Source of the DNA: Anseranas semipalmata
Lineage: Eukaryota; Chordata; Aves; Anseriformes; Anseranatidae
Reading direction: 5' to 3'
Length of the DNA stretch: 64,000 nucleotides
Assembly: GCA_013399115.1 (NCBI GenBank)
Contig: VXAA01005663.1
Location: forward strand, 1 to 64,000
The position numbers and the translations under genes were made by a program. Shown piece after piece: positions 45,650-58,239 of this stretch; positions within the stretch are counted from its first letter, which is position 1; every line of letters starts with the position of its first letter. The notes under the pieces were generated by a model. The model was not told where the DNA came from, ran no database searches, and worked only from the letters and a program-made list of their open reading frames with translations.

Positions 45650-48170
45650 AAGATATACTGATGTTTCCATTAACATAAATGCTGAAATCAGCATTTCCTT
45701 TGAAAGAAGTTGTTAATATTTGGAAATGGTAGGATTTCCAATCCTAGATTTGATTGTTATTCTATGCTACCCTGCAAGTGCCAAGGTCATGGGGAGATTC
45801 ACCTGCACACTGAGCTAAATGAATGCACTCGGCCACAATACATGTATAATTTAACATTCTCCTCTCAAGTACCACCATGCATTCCTAAAAATATTTTATT
45901 ACAATAACAAATTGGTTTCAAAATCATGCATTATGTATTCTGAAATTAGGTCTGCCAACGAAACCTGTATATACAAACATACAAGCAACCATGCAGGACA
46001 GCATGAACGCAGAAATTATAGGTTCTAGAAGAGCTGAAAGGAACAATTAATTCTTCCTGTAACTCCAAAAAGTCCTTTTGTTATTACTTTAATCTGCATA
46101 CTTAAAAAGAACAAAGCAATTAATTGCTGTGAGATGTATTTAGGAATCATATAGCATGTCTTTTTCTAGATGTCTATATAAAAGTGTTTAACTGCGAAGT
46201 GCACAGTATATTAAAACACACATTTGGGAGTTCATTTCTCATGGGTAGGGTTGGGAAAAATAATACAAAGCTGCTCAAATATTTAAAACAGTATTAGTTA
46301 CATTTCAAAACTTCCCCATTATAACATTTTTTTTTCTCCTTCAGATAAAGCTCCTCGAAATATTTAATGTGAATTTATGAAAAAACTTCTGGTAAATTCT
46401 TGATCAATAAAAGTAGTCCTTTGCTGTTTCTTTTTTAGTTATTTAGCCAGAGAGTTAAAAAATTCATAATGTTGCTATCTTTTCAGTAGCAAACGCTGTA
46501 ACGTTAATGCACTTTCATGATAGATGGCTGTTTCTGATTTGTGAGCTTCATTTTAAGTTAAATATACATTGATAAAGCATCCTTTTACAGCCCAAATATT
46601 CTTTTTTCTCATGCAAAATAAGCATGTTTCTTGGTCAACTGACATTTTGTTAAAATGGACTTGAGGTAGCTATTTATGAATAATTAAGATTAAAATGTTT
46701 CTGTGATTCCCTCAATGTTTTTTTTTTTATTATTTTTAAACATTTATATCATGTCAAAAAGAACTTATTCTTCCAAAGGTAACTTTCCATTAAAATAATG
46801 GAGAAAATGCCATTTCTAATTTTGATAATAGCCCTGAGTTCTTAACTAAAGTCAAAGCCTTTTCCTGTAGAAGCATGACATTTTTTTAGGATTGATACCA
46901 TTATGTGAATTCCTTGTAATGGTGTTAAAATACTTGAAGTATTTAAAACATGACAAATAAGATCAACTAAATTCCCATTTAAAAACAGCAGCCCCGACTA
47001 AGCCTCTCAACCTTTATTTTGTACTAGACATTTCACTCTACTACATTTATTTGCTTTTCTGTTATTTACGGTAAGAAAAAGAGGCTGACAGATATTACCA
47101 CTAATTATACTTCGTTCGGTTTTAAACTTCAGGAAATATTCTTAATAAATAACTTGCTCCTGGATGTTCAAACTGGACATTTATTTCATTCTTATTTCAA
47201 GAAGCAAAGATGCTAAATATTCTGAAAGACTGCTTTTTGCAACAGGAAAGCCAGGTGAGATCAAATACTTTAAATTACTTCTAGGAGTTTTTAATTCAGT
47301 AAATACTTCATAAAATTAAAACCTTTACACACTCCTTTTTGAATACAAGTGCAAGCGCTGCACTCAAATTGTTTCTCTGTAATTTCGTTTAGATGTTCTG
47401 ATATGACTAGACATACAGCTTTTTCAGCAGTAAAATTATGAGAAATAATTATCTCTAATCTAATCAGTAGTATCTGAAAATGGTAAATGTTAGCAGCTTA
47501 ATTTGTGATTTCTTAAAAAGCCTTTTGTATCACTATTTAGACTGACACATTGAAGCTTTGCTTTTAAAGCAATAATTAAGAAATTGTTGACAGAAATTAA
47601 GCGTCACTGACAATTTTAAACAATTGTAAATGTTCTTCCCCCTTTCTTTTCCGAGGTTGAGAATGACAAAAAGGGAAATCTAAACTGCCACTTAGAGAGG
47701 GGAACAAGAGTTTCTGGATTATTATTATTTTTTTTTTTTTTTGTAGCAAAGATGTGATTCATATAAGTAATAAGCAAACCCCTTGCTATGGATTTTTAAA
47801 CACCCTGGCTTGTAATCTAGAGGTTAAATGATTAAACCCATTCCTGCACTTTTCAGTTTAAGTGCAGATATGTTTCCTTGAATTTAGCTGTGGGCAATTT
47901 TAAGCTGAATACGAACTGCTCTTCATTTGTTATTAAAGTCCGTTGCTATCTTCCAAAACTGTTTGTTACACATATCTGAACACGTACATGTATTAAGAAA
48001 ACACACTGAAATAAAAACAAGATTATAAAATTAGATATTCTATATTAAAAATCAGTGTTCATTTCTGCAAGGAAATTTACTTAACAAAAATTATAAATGG
48101 CAATACTTTAAATCGTTAAATACATTCATTATTTTCCTTGTTGCATGTTAAGCCTGGAACAAAACAAGAA
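45650..48170. other. Long, uniformly AT-rich block
   Basis: About 2.5 kb with very little CpG, the longest stretch in the window free of GC-rich patches. Short T-runs lie near 46718-46729 and 47729-47742. No recognisable repeats are seen. Sequence texture is complex rather than simple, as in long AT-rich conserved non-coding elements. No exon is supported. Confidence 0.35.
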
Positions 48171-48179
48171 TATTTTCCG

Positions 48180-48345
48180 AGCACTGCGCGGAACCATCCA
48201 ACCCAGGGGCTTCAAAGGCAGCGGCCGGGGCTGTCCGCGCGGAGCAGCAGCAGGAGCGACTGGCTCCCGGCGGGGCACAGCCCGGGNNNNNNNNNNNNNN
48301 NNNNNNNNNNNNNNNNNNNNNGGCTGCCTGGGCAGGAACAGCACA
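48180..48345. other. GC-rich patch containing a 35-base assembly gap
   Basis: CpG-rich sequence is interrupted by N at 48287-48321. Frames drawn across this gap on both strands are meaningless. The gap sits in the most GC-rich part and probably reflects a sequencing dropout. Confidence 0.8.
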
Positions 48346-48419
48346 ATCGTGCTCTGCTGCACTGCTCGTTGTGAATGGTTTGGTATTTTGAATACAATAA
48401 TTTAGGTTAAAAGGCAACA

Positions 48420-49625
48420 GATAACTGTATCAGCTTGCAGACCCTCTGTACAGCTTGCTGGCTGGCAAGAAAAACATCTGAAAGCTAAAATGAAAGAAGG
48501 TTTCTACGTATTTTTCCCTTTCGGGCTCCTGGAACTGGCTGGTGAGCTCTACGACACCGAAAAAAAATGTACGGGCTCCTAACGGGATTAAAGACAGAGG
48601 GAGAAAACACAAATCAGAAGCACGCTGGTGTTCTCCAGCACAGTTGTACTCTGCTGCCACATAACCCCACGCAGCGCGACGAGGTGCCGCACGCAGCCGA
48701 GCCGCTCCTGGCGTGGCGTCCCGACCGCCCCCGCGCCTCCCCGAAATCACTGCCTGCGGGTTCAGTCCCCAGGCTGTCCTTCCCACCTGCCTTCTGTTAA
48801 ATGCAGATGTATTAATGAATTATTCCGCTGGGGCGTTGGAAGTAAACTAATATTTGTGGTTTGAGTGGAAAAGCGACATGAAAGCCTGAGAACTTCATTT
48901 TCCCATCATTATTAGAAATTCAGTCCCATGGAAGCTGTTACTGGGCAGAGGCTCTGTGAGCTGGCTTATTTCACATCTCCGGCTGTATGACAAGTGCTTT
49001 CCTGGGTGTCCTGAATATCACTGCTGCGTTTGGCTTCCACACGACGTCACAGGGCAGGCAGCGAAACCCGCACTCGCTTTATTCGGAAGCCGAACCTACT
49101 TCCCCTGAAACAAATCTACGGTAGTGCACCCGCAAGGGAACTGCTGACCAGTTTTCAGGACTGGACCGTTCAGATGGGCCACGCCGGTTCCTCCGCTCAC
49201 CACACAACCTACAACCAACAGCACGAGCACAGAAGCCCTGCACGCACGCCTACACCCAGCGTGCAAACATGCAGACCGGACCAAAAGGAAATCGATGAGG
49301 ATCCCCACCGGGGAAGAACACCGAAACATAACTGAAATAGCTCAAGTAAGAGCTCAGCTTGCGCCGTGGGCAAGGACCACAAGAGAGTTCAGGCAGCCGA
49401 GCAACTTCAGCCAGCGCAGGCCCGATCCCAGGGCCCCGGTGCCATGCGTCCTGCGTCCTGCAACCCGCTCGGAGCGCAACCGCGCCGCTCCCGAGCGCGC
49501 CCGCAGCCAGAACCCAGGCGGCAGCCAGGCGGGCTGCGCCGGTCAGCGTGGGAGCTCACCTGCGGCTAAGGACAGCAGCCGCCGGCAGCAGGTCTCTGCC
49601 AAGCTGAATCCAGCCTGGGGATGAC
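48420..49625. other. GC-rich patches, no gene
   Basis: Moderate CpG-rich segments at about 48655-48760 and 49360-49600, separated by mixed sequence. Overlapping frames in all phases argue against coding. Confidence 0.4.
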
Positions 49626-49629
49626 TTAT

Positions 49630-52600
49630 GGTTCGGGATTTTAAGAGTAGCGAGGAGGTACAATTCCATCCGCATGGCTAGCTACCCCAACACGCCACGG
49701 AAAGGATATTGCACTAGCAGTTTGATAGTCGGAGCTCTAAAAAAGGTAAAAATGAAAAGCAAATCCGTTCATTTGATACAAATCTATTTTTTTGTAGCAG
49801 CATGTGAAAATAAATAAAAAAAAGACTTTAGCATGTTTTCAAGAGATAAGACCCACTAAGATAAGAACATGAAGATGTGCTACAAGAAGTTATAGGAAGA
49901 CGGTGTCCATAAAAAGGCTTCACCCCATGTTCAAAACGCAGTTGTCTTTAATTTCCTTGAAATTTAGTAGACCACTTAAATCATACTTTTGCCTTCTCGC
50001 TGTCATTTCTGCCTTACCTTTCCCCCTTCCCCTACCGCTACAAAACAATCTTATGTTGAATTAAGACTTAGCAGTTCATTTATATTTTGTTAATTTTTAT
50101 TCACAGCTATATGGTTTTTGTAACAGTTTTACTTCCATGAATGTTCTTCCAGCACACAAAATTAGAAAGTGAGATATATTATTTGTACACTAACGGTCAC
50201 GAGGAAGCAGAAAGGTTTCTGGTTACACAACAGCTTGTAGGACAACCTAGAGCTAAAGGGGCTGGAGTCCCTTCCAGTCAAACTGAAGGAGAAGCAGGAG
50301 TTATCTGTTGCCTGACACGGTTTTCATCTCCAGATTGTCTCTGGAAACTTCTTGCTCAGGATATTAGTTGAGGAAAGTTTGCTTCCTTCTTTTCATTTCA
50401 GAACCACTCGCTCTTGTGTTTGATGTGTTTTGGGTGAAATGTCAGGCAATTATGGTGATGTACTTGCTTTTATATTACCCTCTCTCTTCCCTTGATGGCT
50501 TTTAAAAACACACGTATCCCTTATTTTCTCCCCTGCCCTTGTGTGAGCAGGAGATCACCTCTGGCACAGGTGAATGGAGGGCAGCCACAGCCGTATCTCA
50601 TTCTCCCAAAGAGACTCCACGGCTACAGTAAATCCAAAGTGCAGTAATTCTGAAAATGAGCACATGCATTTTAAATAGCAATTCACAGCGATTCTGCTGC
50701 ACATCCCTCAGTAGGACCCACACCAAATTACTTTGATTTTACTGTTTCTTTTATATGTTTATTGGGGTTGATTCATTACATAGCACAGAGTCTATAGGAA
50801 CAAGCCATTTTTCAGCGTAACAGGTTTACAGTAAAATTAGATTATAGTTTTATAAATCCCTAGGATAAAAAACCATATATCCCATATGTGCGGGAAAGGG
50901 ATATATTGCCCACAGTGTCCTCCTTTATAAGGAATGGATATTCTGAGTTCTCCTATTCTTCAACGGTACAGTTAAAGAGCCTTTTTTCTGACCAACTATT
51001 GGCATATGATTGCCACTACATCTTCCTTTATCCTCTTTAGTGTATTTATTTAGTCCCCTGAGGTCCTTTCCTCTTCTGAAAAGGAAGGCCTGAGCGACTT
51101 GATAGATGCTAGTGCTATTGTCCAGGACAATCTATGTGCTAGCAGACAGACGTTTCTGCGAGCTGTGATCTCCATCGTCTCTGAGCCCGGAACCCAGATG
51201 TCCCGTTTCCTATGGCCAAGACGCAGGCCAGCATAGCTGGAGTGAAGGAAAGCATGAATCTGGCCTGAAAAGAGTACTTTTAGACTGAATGAAATACACC
51301 GCCCACAAAGACAGAGAGAGCAAGACCTTGGAAAACCCTGGGACTTCCTTTTTTCTCTGTTTTAAAGAAACACGGTGTTTTCTCTTGGCGTTGTTAAAAA
51401 ACAATGTCCATTTAAGCACTGACAGGCAGGACTCTGTATCTGTACATACAATTTAATCCTTCAAAGAATCAGCAGAACCCACATCAATCAAGCCTTCATC
51501 AACTTGTAAAAACAATATTTTGATTCAATCAGATTCAAAGCCCCGAAATTCCCAGCTAATTAATGCAGGGTCACTCAGAGGCTGTGAAGCAATGGCTAGC
51601 AGAGTGGTCAAATATTTACCCCTCAACACAGTAGACATTAGGACAACCAAAGGACCTGAAGAGTGGGCAGGAATAGATAATGCGACTCCGACTGCCGCAG
51701 GTCTCATTCGCTACGAGTATTTGGATAAAGAATTATTACAAAGCAGAGGAAAAAAAAAGAAACTGAAGCCTCTGCCATAAGCAGCGTTCTCATCCTGCTT
51801 AAGGGCTGTTAAATGGTCAGTGACCCAGGCAACATCCTTCTCATTTCTTGGTTTTTAACATGCATGTCTCCAGACAGTTGAGTTGTTTTGGTTACAGTCC
51901 TTCCTTATAGCATTCACAATAAATTATGTTACAAGAACACAGACAGCAAAACATTACTGAAGAGTCCAAGCCACCAAGGCCTTTTGGCCTACTTTGTATT
52001 CCTAGAAATGCATCTTGAATTCAGCTCGTTCCTCTAAATATTCCTAAAATATAATCCTGCCGTTCAGAATACCCCGCGCACGGAGGAAGTTTTCACAGCA
52101 CAGAGGGGGAGCCCCCGCGTGCTGCACACACGCGCCTGCCCCGTCCTGCGTCTCGAGGTGACTCTGGAATCCAGGCGATACAGCTTTCAGCTCTGCCTTA
52201 GGAAAAATATTTTTTTGTATGTTCCACTCCAAAGCTAAAATTTCACTGATTCTTTTAAAATGCATTCATTAAAACAGTCATAACCTGTTAATGCATAATA
52301 TATATAATCATAGATATACGCGTACATGGGGCCTGTGTGCAGCTGAGTGCATTCTTTGACCTCGTGTGTATGTGTAAAGACGCATAATGTACACCCACTG
52401 TGTGTGTGCGTGACAGGGCTGAAAGGCTGTATGTCAGGGAAAGCAGAATATAGCTGGAGTGCAGGTCTCCATGACACCTGATCAGTTCAAAAACAAATCT
52501 TTGAGAGAGATTTTTATGTTTCTTGGCAGAGGGGGATTCTGAAAAGCAGCTCGTGCAAGTGCTGCACCCACTCACACCCATTTATCCACCGCTAATGGCA

Positions 52601-52985
52601 GCTTCACTGAAAACACTTCCTATCGCAGACTGTATCGTACCTTTTCAGGAAACAGCCACTGGAACAGATACTCCAAAATGTACAAGGATGTGACCTGCTC
52701 CAAAAACCAGTGGGGCAGATTTCACCTTGCCTTTCAACATTCCTTCTGGGTTATTGTGCTTTTTTCATGTTTATGTATTTTTGTGCTTGCACTCTAGATC
52801 TACACAAGGGACAGAAATTGATTATATTTTGCATTATGTTGCTATGCCTTTTGCTTCTGTATTCAAATTCATCATACCGAGGCGCGTATTCTGGACAGAC
52901 AGACTTTAGATTAATGACCATGCAATTAAAACATGCTCTTCCTTCCACAAGAAAGTTTTCAAAAAGTTTAAGAGCAACTATTTAA
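49630..52985. other. Long mixed AT-rich spacer
   Basis: About 3.3 kb without a recognised repeat family or CpG island. The segment at about 50370-50700 is even in texture and could be conserved. The 86-aa frame at 51520-51780 has balanced composition but no recognisable domain and no clear splice context. Confidence 0.35.
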
Positions 52986-53012
52986 TAATTCACAATTTTT
53001 ACATTGCCTCTG

Positions 53013-53569
53013 TTTTGAGACAGCTTGAGGAGGCATTATAGACCCAGATGAATTTTTAAAAAGCCATTTCGTAGAACCCATGCTGCCAGTACTTTGCTGG
53101 AATGCCCGTCAGTGCCTGGGGACACCAAAACATCCTTTAGAAGGATGCCCTGTCCAAGACTACTGTAATACGAGCAGTAGTCATAGTTACAAAGAAAAAG
53201 AAAGAAAAAGATAGAGGTCCAGATAATGCCACCTGAAAAGAATGTTTTAAGAATCATCACTAATCTTTTCCTAATCTTACTCTCATCCGCATAGGAAAGA
53301 CCAGACAAATAACCCTGGGTTGAAGGAGTAGTTACCTGTTTTCAGATAGATGTCTTGAAATACAGAGACAAAAATTATCACGTGTACTTAAAATGTTAAG
53401 CGTAAAAAGATTAAGGCATCTCCTCTCTAACTTACATCATTACTGCTACTCAGCATCGTAAAACAATATATGAAATCTTATTTGCTTTCCTGGACTCCTG
53501 TGATTCCTTCTATTTTTGCAATTCACAAAACACCAACGAAGCTGCCTTGGTCCATTTTGAGACAGCTTG
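53013..53569 (+). repeat. Pair of 15-bp direct repeats
   Basis: TTTTGAGACAGCTTG occurs at 53013-53027 and at 53555-53569. Each copy is preceded, at 26 and 34 bases, by an AATTCACAA segment. The shared order suggests an old local duplication. The sequence between is ordinary. Confidence 0.5.
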
Positions 53570-53579
53570 CGTTCCAATT

Positions 53580-54185
53580 CTCAAGCACTACTACAATCCT
53601 CGCGTGCGGGGGATCCTAAATTTATTCAGACCTTAAAACTTGCGACCACATATGTCATTTTTGCACAGGGTTGACCTTTTCAGCAGACAGGTCATTCTGA
53701 CACCGAAAGGACAAAAGAAACAGAGCCACCTGCTCCACACCAGGAATTGAGGGCAGCACATGCTGTGTGGAGGTGGTAAAGAAACGCAGAAATGAACGCG
53801 TTGCTACAAACCTGCACTGTGTACAGTTTCCCTCCATATTCAACCCGGAAAAAATGCGAACTGCTCAAGTTACTGCAGCTTGAGAAAGTCTGGGACAGGA
53901 GCAGTATCCCATTTATTTTTTCAAGGAACAGATACCCTGTGGAATACTGTCTGTTCCCAGGGGTTACACTGCCTGGCGTTTTCAGGCTGCTGGGTCGCTG
54001 CGGCTCTGGGGCAGCGTGCTACGCGGGTTCCCTGCCTGGCCTTCCACGTTGCGGGGCCGACGGGGATTTCCAGAGAAGGTGCTGCAACGGTAAATTCAGT
54101 CGGTGACAGGCCAGCACGAGCTGAACGCACTTTCCATACATCCACCTTGACAATTTGCATTCTACAGCTTTCCCTTCGGTCAGGT
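53580..54185. other. Mixed spacer with a small GC patch
   Basis: A modest CpG-containing rise at about 53975-54075. Nothing else recognised. Confidence 0.3.
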
Positions 54186-54190
54186 ATTTG

Positions 54191-54257
54191 AATAGGAAAA
54201 TTTTTAATAAATAGGAAATAAATTTAAATAGGAATTAAATTAAATAGGAAATTTTTC
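54191..54257 (+). repeat. AT-rich imperfect tandem repeat
   Basis: Four copies of an AAATAGGAA-type unit are spaced at roughly 15-20 bases. It is a small degenerate minisatellite. Confidence 0.65.
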
Positions 54258-54440
54258 AAAAACATTTTCAAAATCCCTATGCCATTGAGGAAAGATAAGA
54301 AACTAACCAAAACCACTCTGAAAAATTTCTATACAACGATGAAGACCTTTCTTTCTTCTCTCATTTGCCAAATTGCAGCGGGTAAAGGAAAAAAGCACTG
54401 ATTAACGTCATAACGTCAGACTCCATTCCGACACTACTGA

Positions 54441-54542
54441 TTTTTTTTTTTTTTTTTTGGGGGGGGGGGGGGGGGAAGAGGGAAAGAGGAGAACAGACAC
54501 CCTTCAAATTCCCCCCTTTCACTTCATTTTTTTTTNGGGGGG
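54441..54542 (+). repeat. Twin poly-T/poly-G junctions
   Basis: T18 (54441-54458) runs directly into G17 (54459-54475). After 51 bases a T9 run (54527-54535), one N (54536) and G6 (54537-54542) repeat the same pattern. Homopolymer lengths in assemblies are unreliable, and the N marks uncertainty. Confidence 0.85.
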
Positions 54543-55316
54543 ACAAAGGACTGATAAACATACTAATGCGTTGAAAGTCTGTTGTATGGACAGAACAATA
54601 ATTTTATCTGCTGGTAGCCACAACATGCACCAACCTACAAAACTACTCAGGTCACTGGAAGAGCTCCGGACACAATACATCACCATGCACAGGGTTACTT
54701 TGAAACAGCTTATGAAACATCTGGAAAATTGTATGTGTTTCTTTTATCGTTCTTCTCTTTGGATTTCACTTACATTCCCTTTTGCTATCAGACTGAGGGT
54801 GATAAATTGAAGATGAAAAAGTGCATGTTTCACCATGTCTTTTAAAAAGCACTTGAATAAATACTATCTGTGCAGCCAAGTGTGTCCTGCATTTGAATAG
54901 GTGCAAAGCAGTAGGGACGTCACCGGAAAGCAACATCTGCCCTGTAGCTATCAGCACCAGCGCAGTCGATATACGAAACAATGCCTTTCATGTTGAAAGC
55001 AAATTTTCATGTTGAAACTAATAGTCATTTTGGAAAACTGTTTCAGTTTCACCTTAGGTATTAATCTAGCATCCAATCCACAATTGTTTGTAAATATGCA
55101 CATTTTGGTCATTATTCTTAGATACATTCAAAGATCTTTCTCTTCCTTTGCAGTATTGCTACAGTAATCCTGCTAACCACCCTGAATGGCTCCGTGAGGT
55201 ACTGCGGTGGGCTGAAGCTATTTTTAAGCTATAAAATACGACAAACATTAACAATAAGTCACCAATACATTTACTAAGTGTCCTGGGTATTAATGAAAAT
55301 ACCACCTCACAAAGAG

Positions 55317-55386
55317 AAGTTCTGTCTAACACTTTTGCCATTAGTATTTTAACACAGCAAGTAACAGAAATTAAGGAAGTCCAAAC
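55317..55386 (+). repeat. Dispersed duplicate, copy 1
   Basis: The block 55342-55386 matches 60665-60709 at 42 of 45 positions with no gap: TAGTATTTTAACA, a 7-base variable part and a 25-base identical core. Weaker similarity extends upstream to about 55317. No repeat family is recognised. Confidence 0.8.
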
Positions 55387-56118
55387 TTCTGCTGGTAAAA
55401 CATGCTCCCAGAAGAAAAAGCTTCTTACATCATATTTCAATGCAAAGTCTGCTGCTAATATCAAACCCCATTTTTTTCTTTCCCAGAGCTCCCCCAGAAG
55501 AGCAGGATGACTGATACTACACCAGGAACACCTCTCGCCTCACGTCTGAGCTCCATCAGCTCCTTCTCTGCACCCCTGGACAACAGTACCTGTACCGTCT
55601 CGGTCACCTGGCTTTGGATCCTCCCAGCTGCTCTACCTGTTTTCTCCCCCTCAGGATCCTGCAGGTCACCAAGTCTGTCACCTGCCTTGCACTGGGACAC
55701 AGACCTTGCACGGATCCAACGCCTCCTTCCCCTGCTCAGAAGATGGGTCGCCTCGCGCTTTTACCTAGGGTCAATGTTTCCGTCACCTTGCCTTGTGCCA
55801 CTGCTACCACAGTTGTCACCTTCGTACCTCTCCACATAGCTCATGTCACCGCTCCTTGCATCTCCCTCCTCATCCTGCCTCTACAATCAGCATTTCACTT
55901 CGTCTGTATTCCCAGTGACATCCACTGTGGGGTTAGTACCAGAAATTCCTCTGGGAATTAGTTTTTGTCTCACTGTCTACAAGAGCTGATTTTTTCCCCT
56001 ACCAGAAATAAAGAGCCCAAAAGGAGCAGCGAGATACGCACAGGCCAAGACCAAGCAACTCATTACTGTAAGGGCTAGCTCATTTTTCTCCTTGCGATCC
56101 TCTCCATATATCTAAAAC

Positions 56119-56200
56119 GAGACCGTAAGCTCTCTTGGAGTAGGGCTTGGCTTTTCTATATGCTCCAGTGAAACAAATTACATAATAAAAATAACTGATG
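56119..56200 (+). repeat. Old SINE/LINE tail, plus strand
   Basis: GACCGTAAGCTCTCTTGGAG, then TAGGGCTTGGCTTTTCTAT and a tail ACAAATTACATAATAAAAATAA follow the order of the amniote repeat tail whose reverse form lies at 43672-43775. The middle of the tail (the CTAGCACA/GGGGCC part) is deleted. L2 and MIR3 tails share the GTAAGCTC landmark, so the family is uncertain. Confidence 0.6.
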
Positions 56201-58235
56201 TTTGAAATGTAATTGGTCACAAGAATTTGCAAATCAGTAAGATAAAACTAGAACAGCTCCGTAAATCAGTAGATGATGAATGGCCCAGAGTAAAATAAGC
56301 TGAGCCGTCCCTGTCAATATGTCACACAGTACGTATATTTACGGTTCAGAGGCACTCTGCCTTCCTCGTACAATTTGCGGATTTCTGATTCCAATCTCCG
56401 AAAGCAAAAGGCTCAGCATAGAACAACAGCTGGATTATTAGCACAGGGCATCTAGGAAGCACTCGCACACCTGCTTGGAGGTTAGCATTGGATTTCTCTA
56501 TTGTGTGGTCATCTTTGACTGAAAGAATCGATGTACAAAATTAATTCCTGGCTCTCAACGTTACCTCTTCAGCTGAAGCTACAAAAATATTTTTTTGTTC
56601 AAAGCAAGTAAGAAAAAAAGCTAAATATTACTACTGGCACGACTAAAATTTGAAAATGAAATCAAATAACTGTAGTAAAATAACATCCCCAAAATCAAAA
56701 GAGACTCATGTAAAAATTCACCTTTCCTCTGCTGCGATAAACTCTCCATCAAATATCAGGTCTGAAGGTTTTACAGTGTACCAGGTGTCTGGGGCACTTT
56801 GGTCACAAGATGCTGATGACTCCATAACCCAAATAACTGGACTGAAAGGACCCTATTTGGGCCTTTAGGATTTAAGCCAGTCAGCAGGGATAAGCCTTCA
56901 CTTTTTTTTTTTTTTTGTCCCTTCCATCTTAAGTCTAGGATCAGCTGAGTCTTCCAACCAGAGCGGAGTGCTGAAAAGAGGAATACGAGGAGAGAGCACT
57001 TACTCACAACTCATCTCTTTCACGCTGATTTGTTAAGACCCACTTCAGCTGATCCAAAAATGTGGTCCTTCCATCATGGTTAATAAAAAAATGGTTTAAT
57101 ACAGACAAGTGGAATCTGCATGGCATTTGCCTGGGATTCTGTTGGCAGGAGTGCAAATGGTGGTGTCACAGGTCAAGGCTCCTCACCCAAATGATGATGA
57201 TGCTTACATTCACAGATGGTTATTTATCAGCTGGGTATTTTAAGCGGTAATTAACACAGGGAAAGTTTTTCCATGGAATCCAACTTTGCTGTCTTGGACA
57301 TAGCTGTATCAAAACCACTCATGTAGTAACAGCAGCAGCAGCAAAAACATCGCTAGGCTAGCATACAGTATACAGAAAAAAGGTGTTTGGGATTTGCACC
57401 TGGAGTTCTTCCTGTGAATGTGTTATTTTGGACAGCCCCGCCGTATGCCAATATACGCACTGATGCTGCATTCAGAGAGACACCTCAAACCGACTGATTT
57501 CTCTTTAGGGTTGTCTGAGCAAGACCTCCTTCAGCTTCTCTTTCCTGCTTTTTGGTACGGGCTTTCAACAACCATATGCACAATTGTTCTCGGGCCAGTT
57601 TGAGAGAGATCAGTAAATGCCTTTTTACTAATCATTCTAACACAAATTAAAACTAACCAGCAAATGCAAGCAACCCATTCTTTATCCTCATTCAATAACA
57701 ATGTTTTCCCCCCAAAACCACACTCCCTTGTTCCTTGTGGCTAGAAATGAGCAGAAAGTATTTGATTTTTCTCTCAAAATCTCTTTTCCACCTATACCGA
57801 GGAAGGTAGAAGGGCAGATCACCAGCACCAACTTCTATCCAATGTCAAGGCGATCAGAACCTTGAAGGCAGCATGGAAACTAGACGCAGGGTCGCTGTGA
57901 CTCAACCCAAAGGCACGCGGTAGGCATGAGATGTATCCTAACTTAGAGGCTTTTCCAGAACTGTAAGCAATATAGGTTACTGTGTGCCAGAACTGCTCTC
58001 TGTGAAGACGGAGATGAAAGTAGCTGCAGTGGAGAATCAACGCTTTCAGCAGTGTTACCGTACAGCCTGTGCTCTTCCACGGAGCGTAAATGAAATTGTT
58101 CTCTTTGCATCTCATCTATTACCACAAAGCCAGTAAGAATTCTATAAAGGGATGAATTAAGACAAAATGTGTTAAATCAAACATCCCCTTCAACAATGAA
58201 GGATTATATCTTCTCATTTTGTAACGCTCTTAGGA
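56201..58235. other. Mixed AT-rich spacer
   Basis: Contains a T-run near 56901-56914 and ordinary sequence. A minus-strand exon-like segment at 57008-57138 is described under findings. No repeat family recognised. Confidence 0.3.
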
Positions 58236-58239
58236 AGTA

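Noticed and set aside
48129..48417. Open frames spanning the N run
   Set aside because: They exist only because the unknown bases are read through.
51222..51242. AGCATAGCTGG, reminiscent of the end of miR-31
   Set aside because: The first half differs and no hairpin partner is seen.
51520..51780. 86-codon frame of balanced composition
   Set aside because: No recognised domain and no convincing splice or start context.
57910..57930. AAGGCACGCGGT, identical to 12 bases of mature miR-124
   Set aside because: The rest of the mature sequence does not match and no complementary arm lies at hairpin distance.
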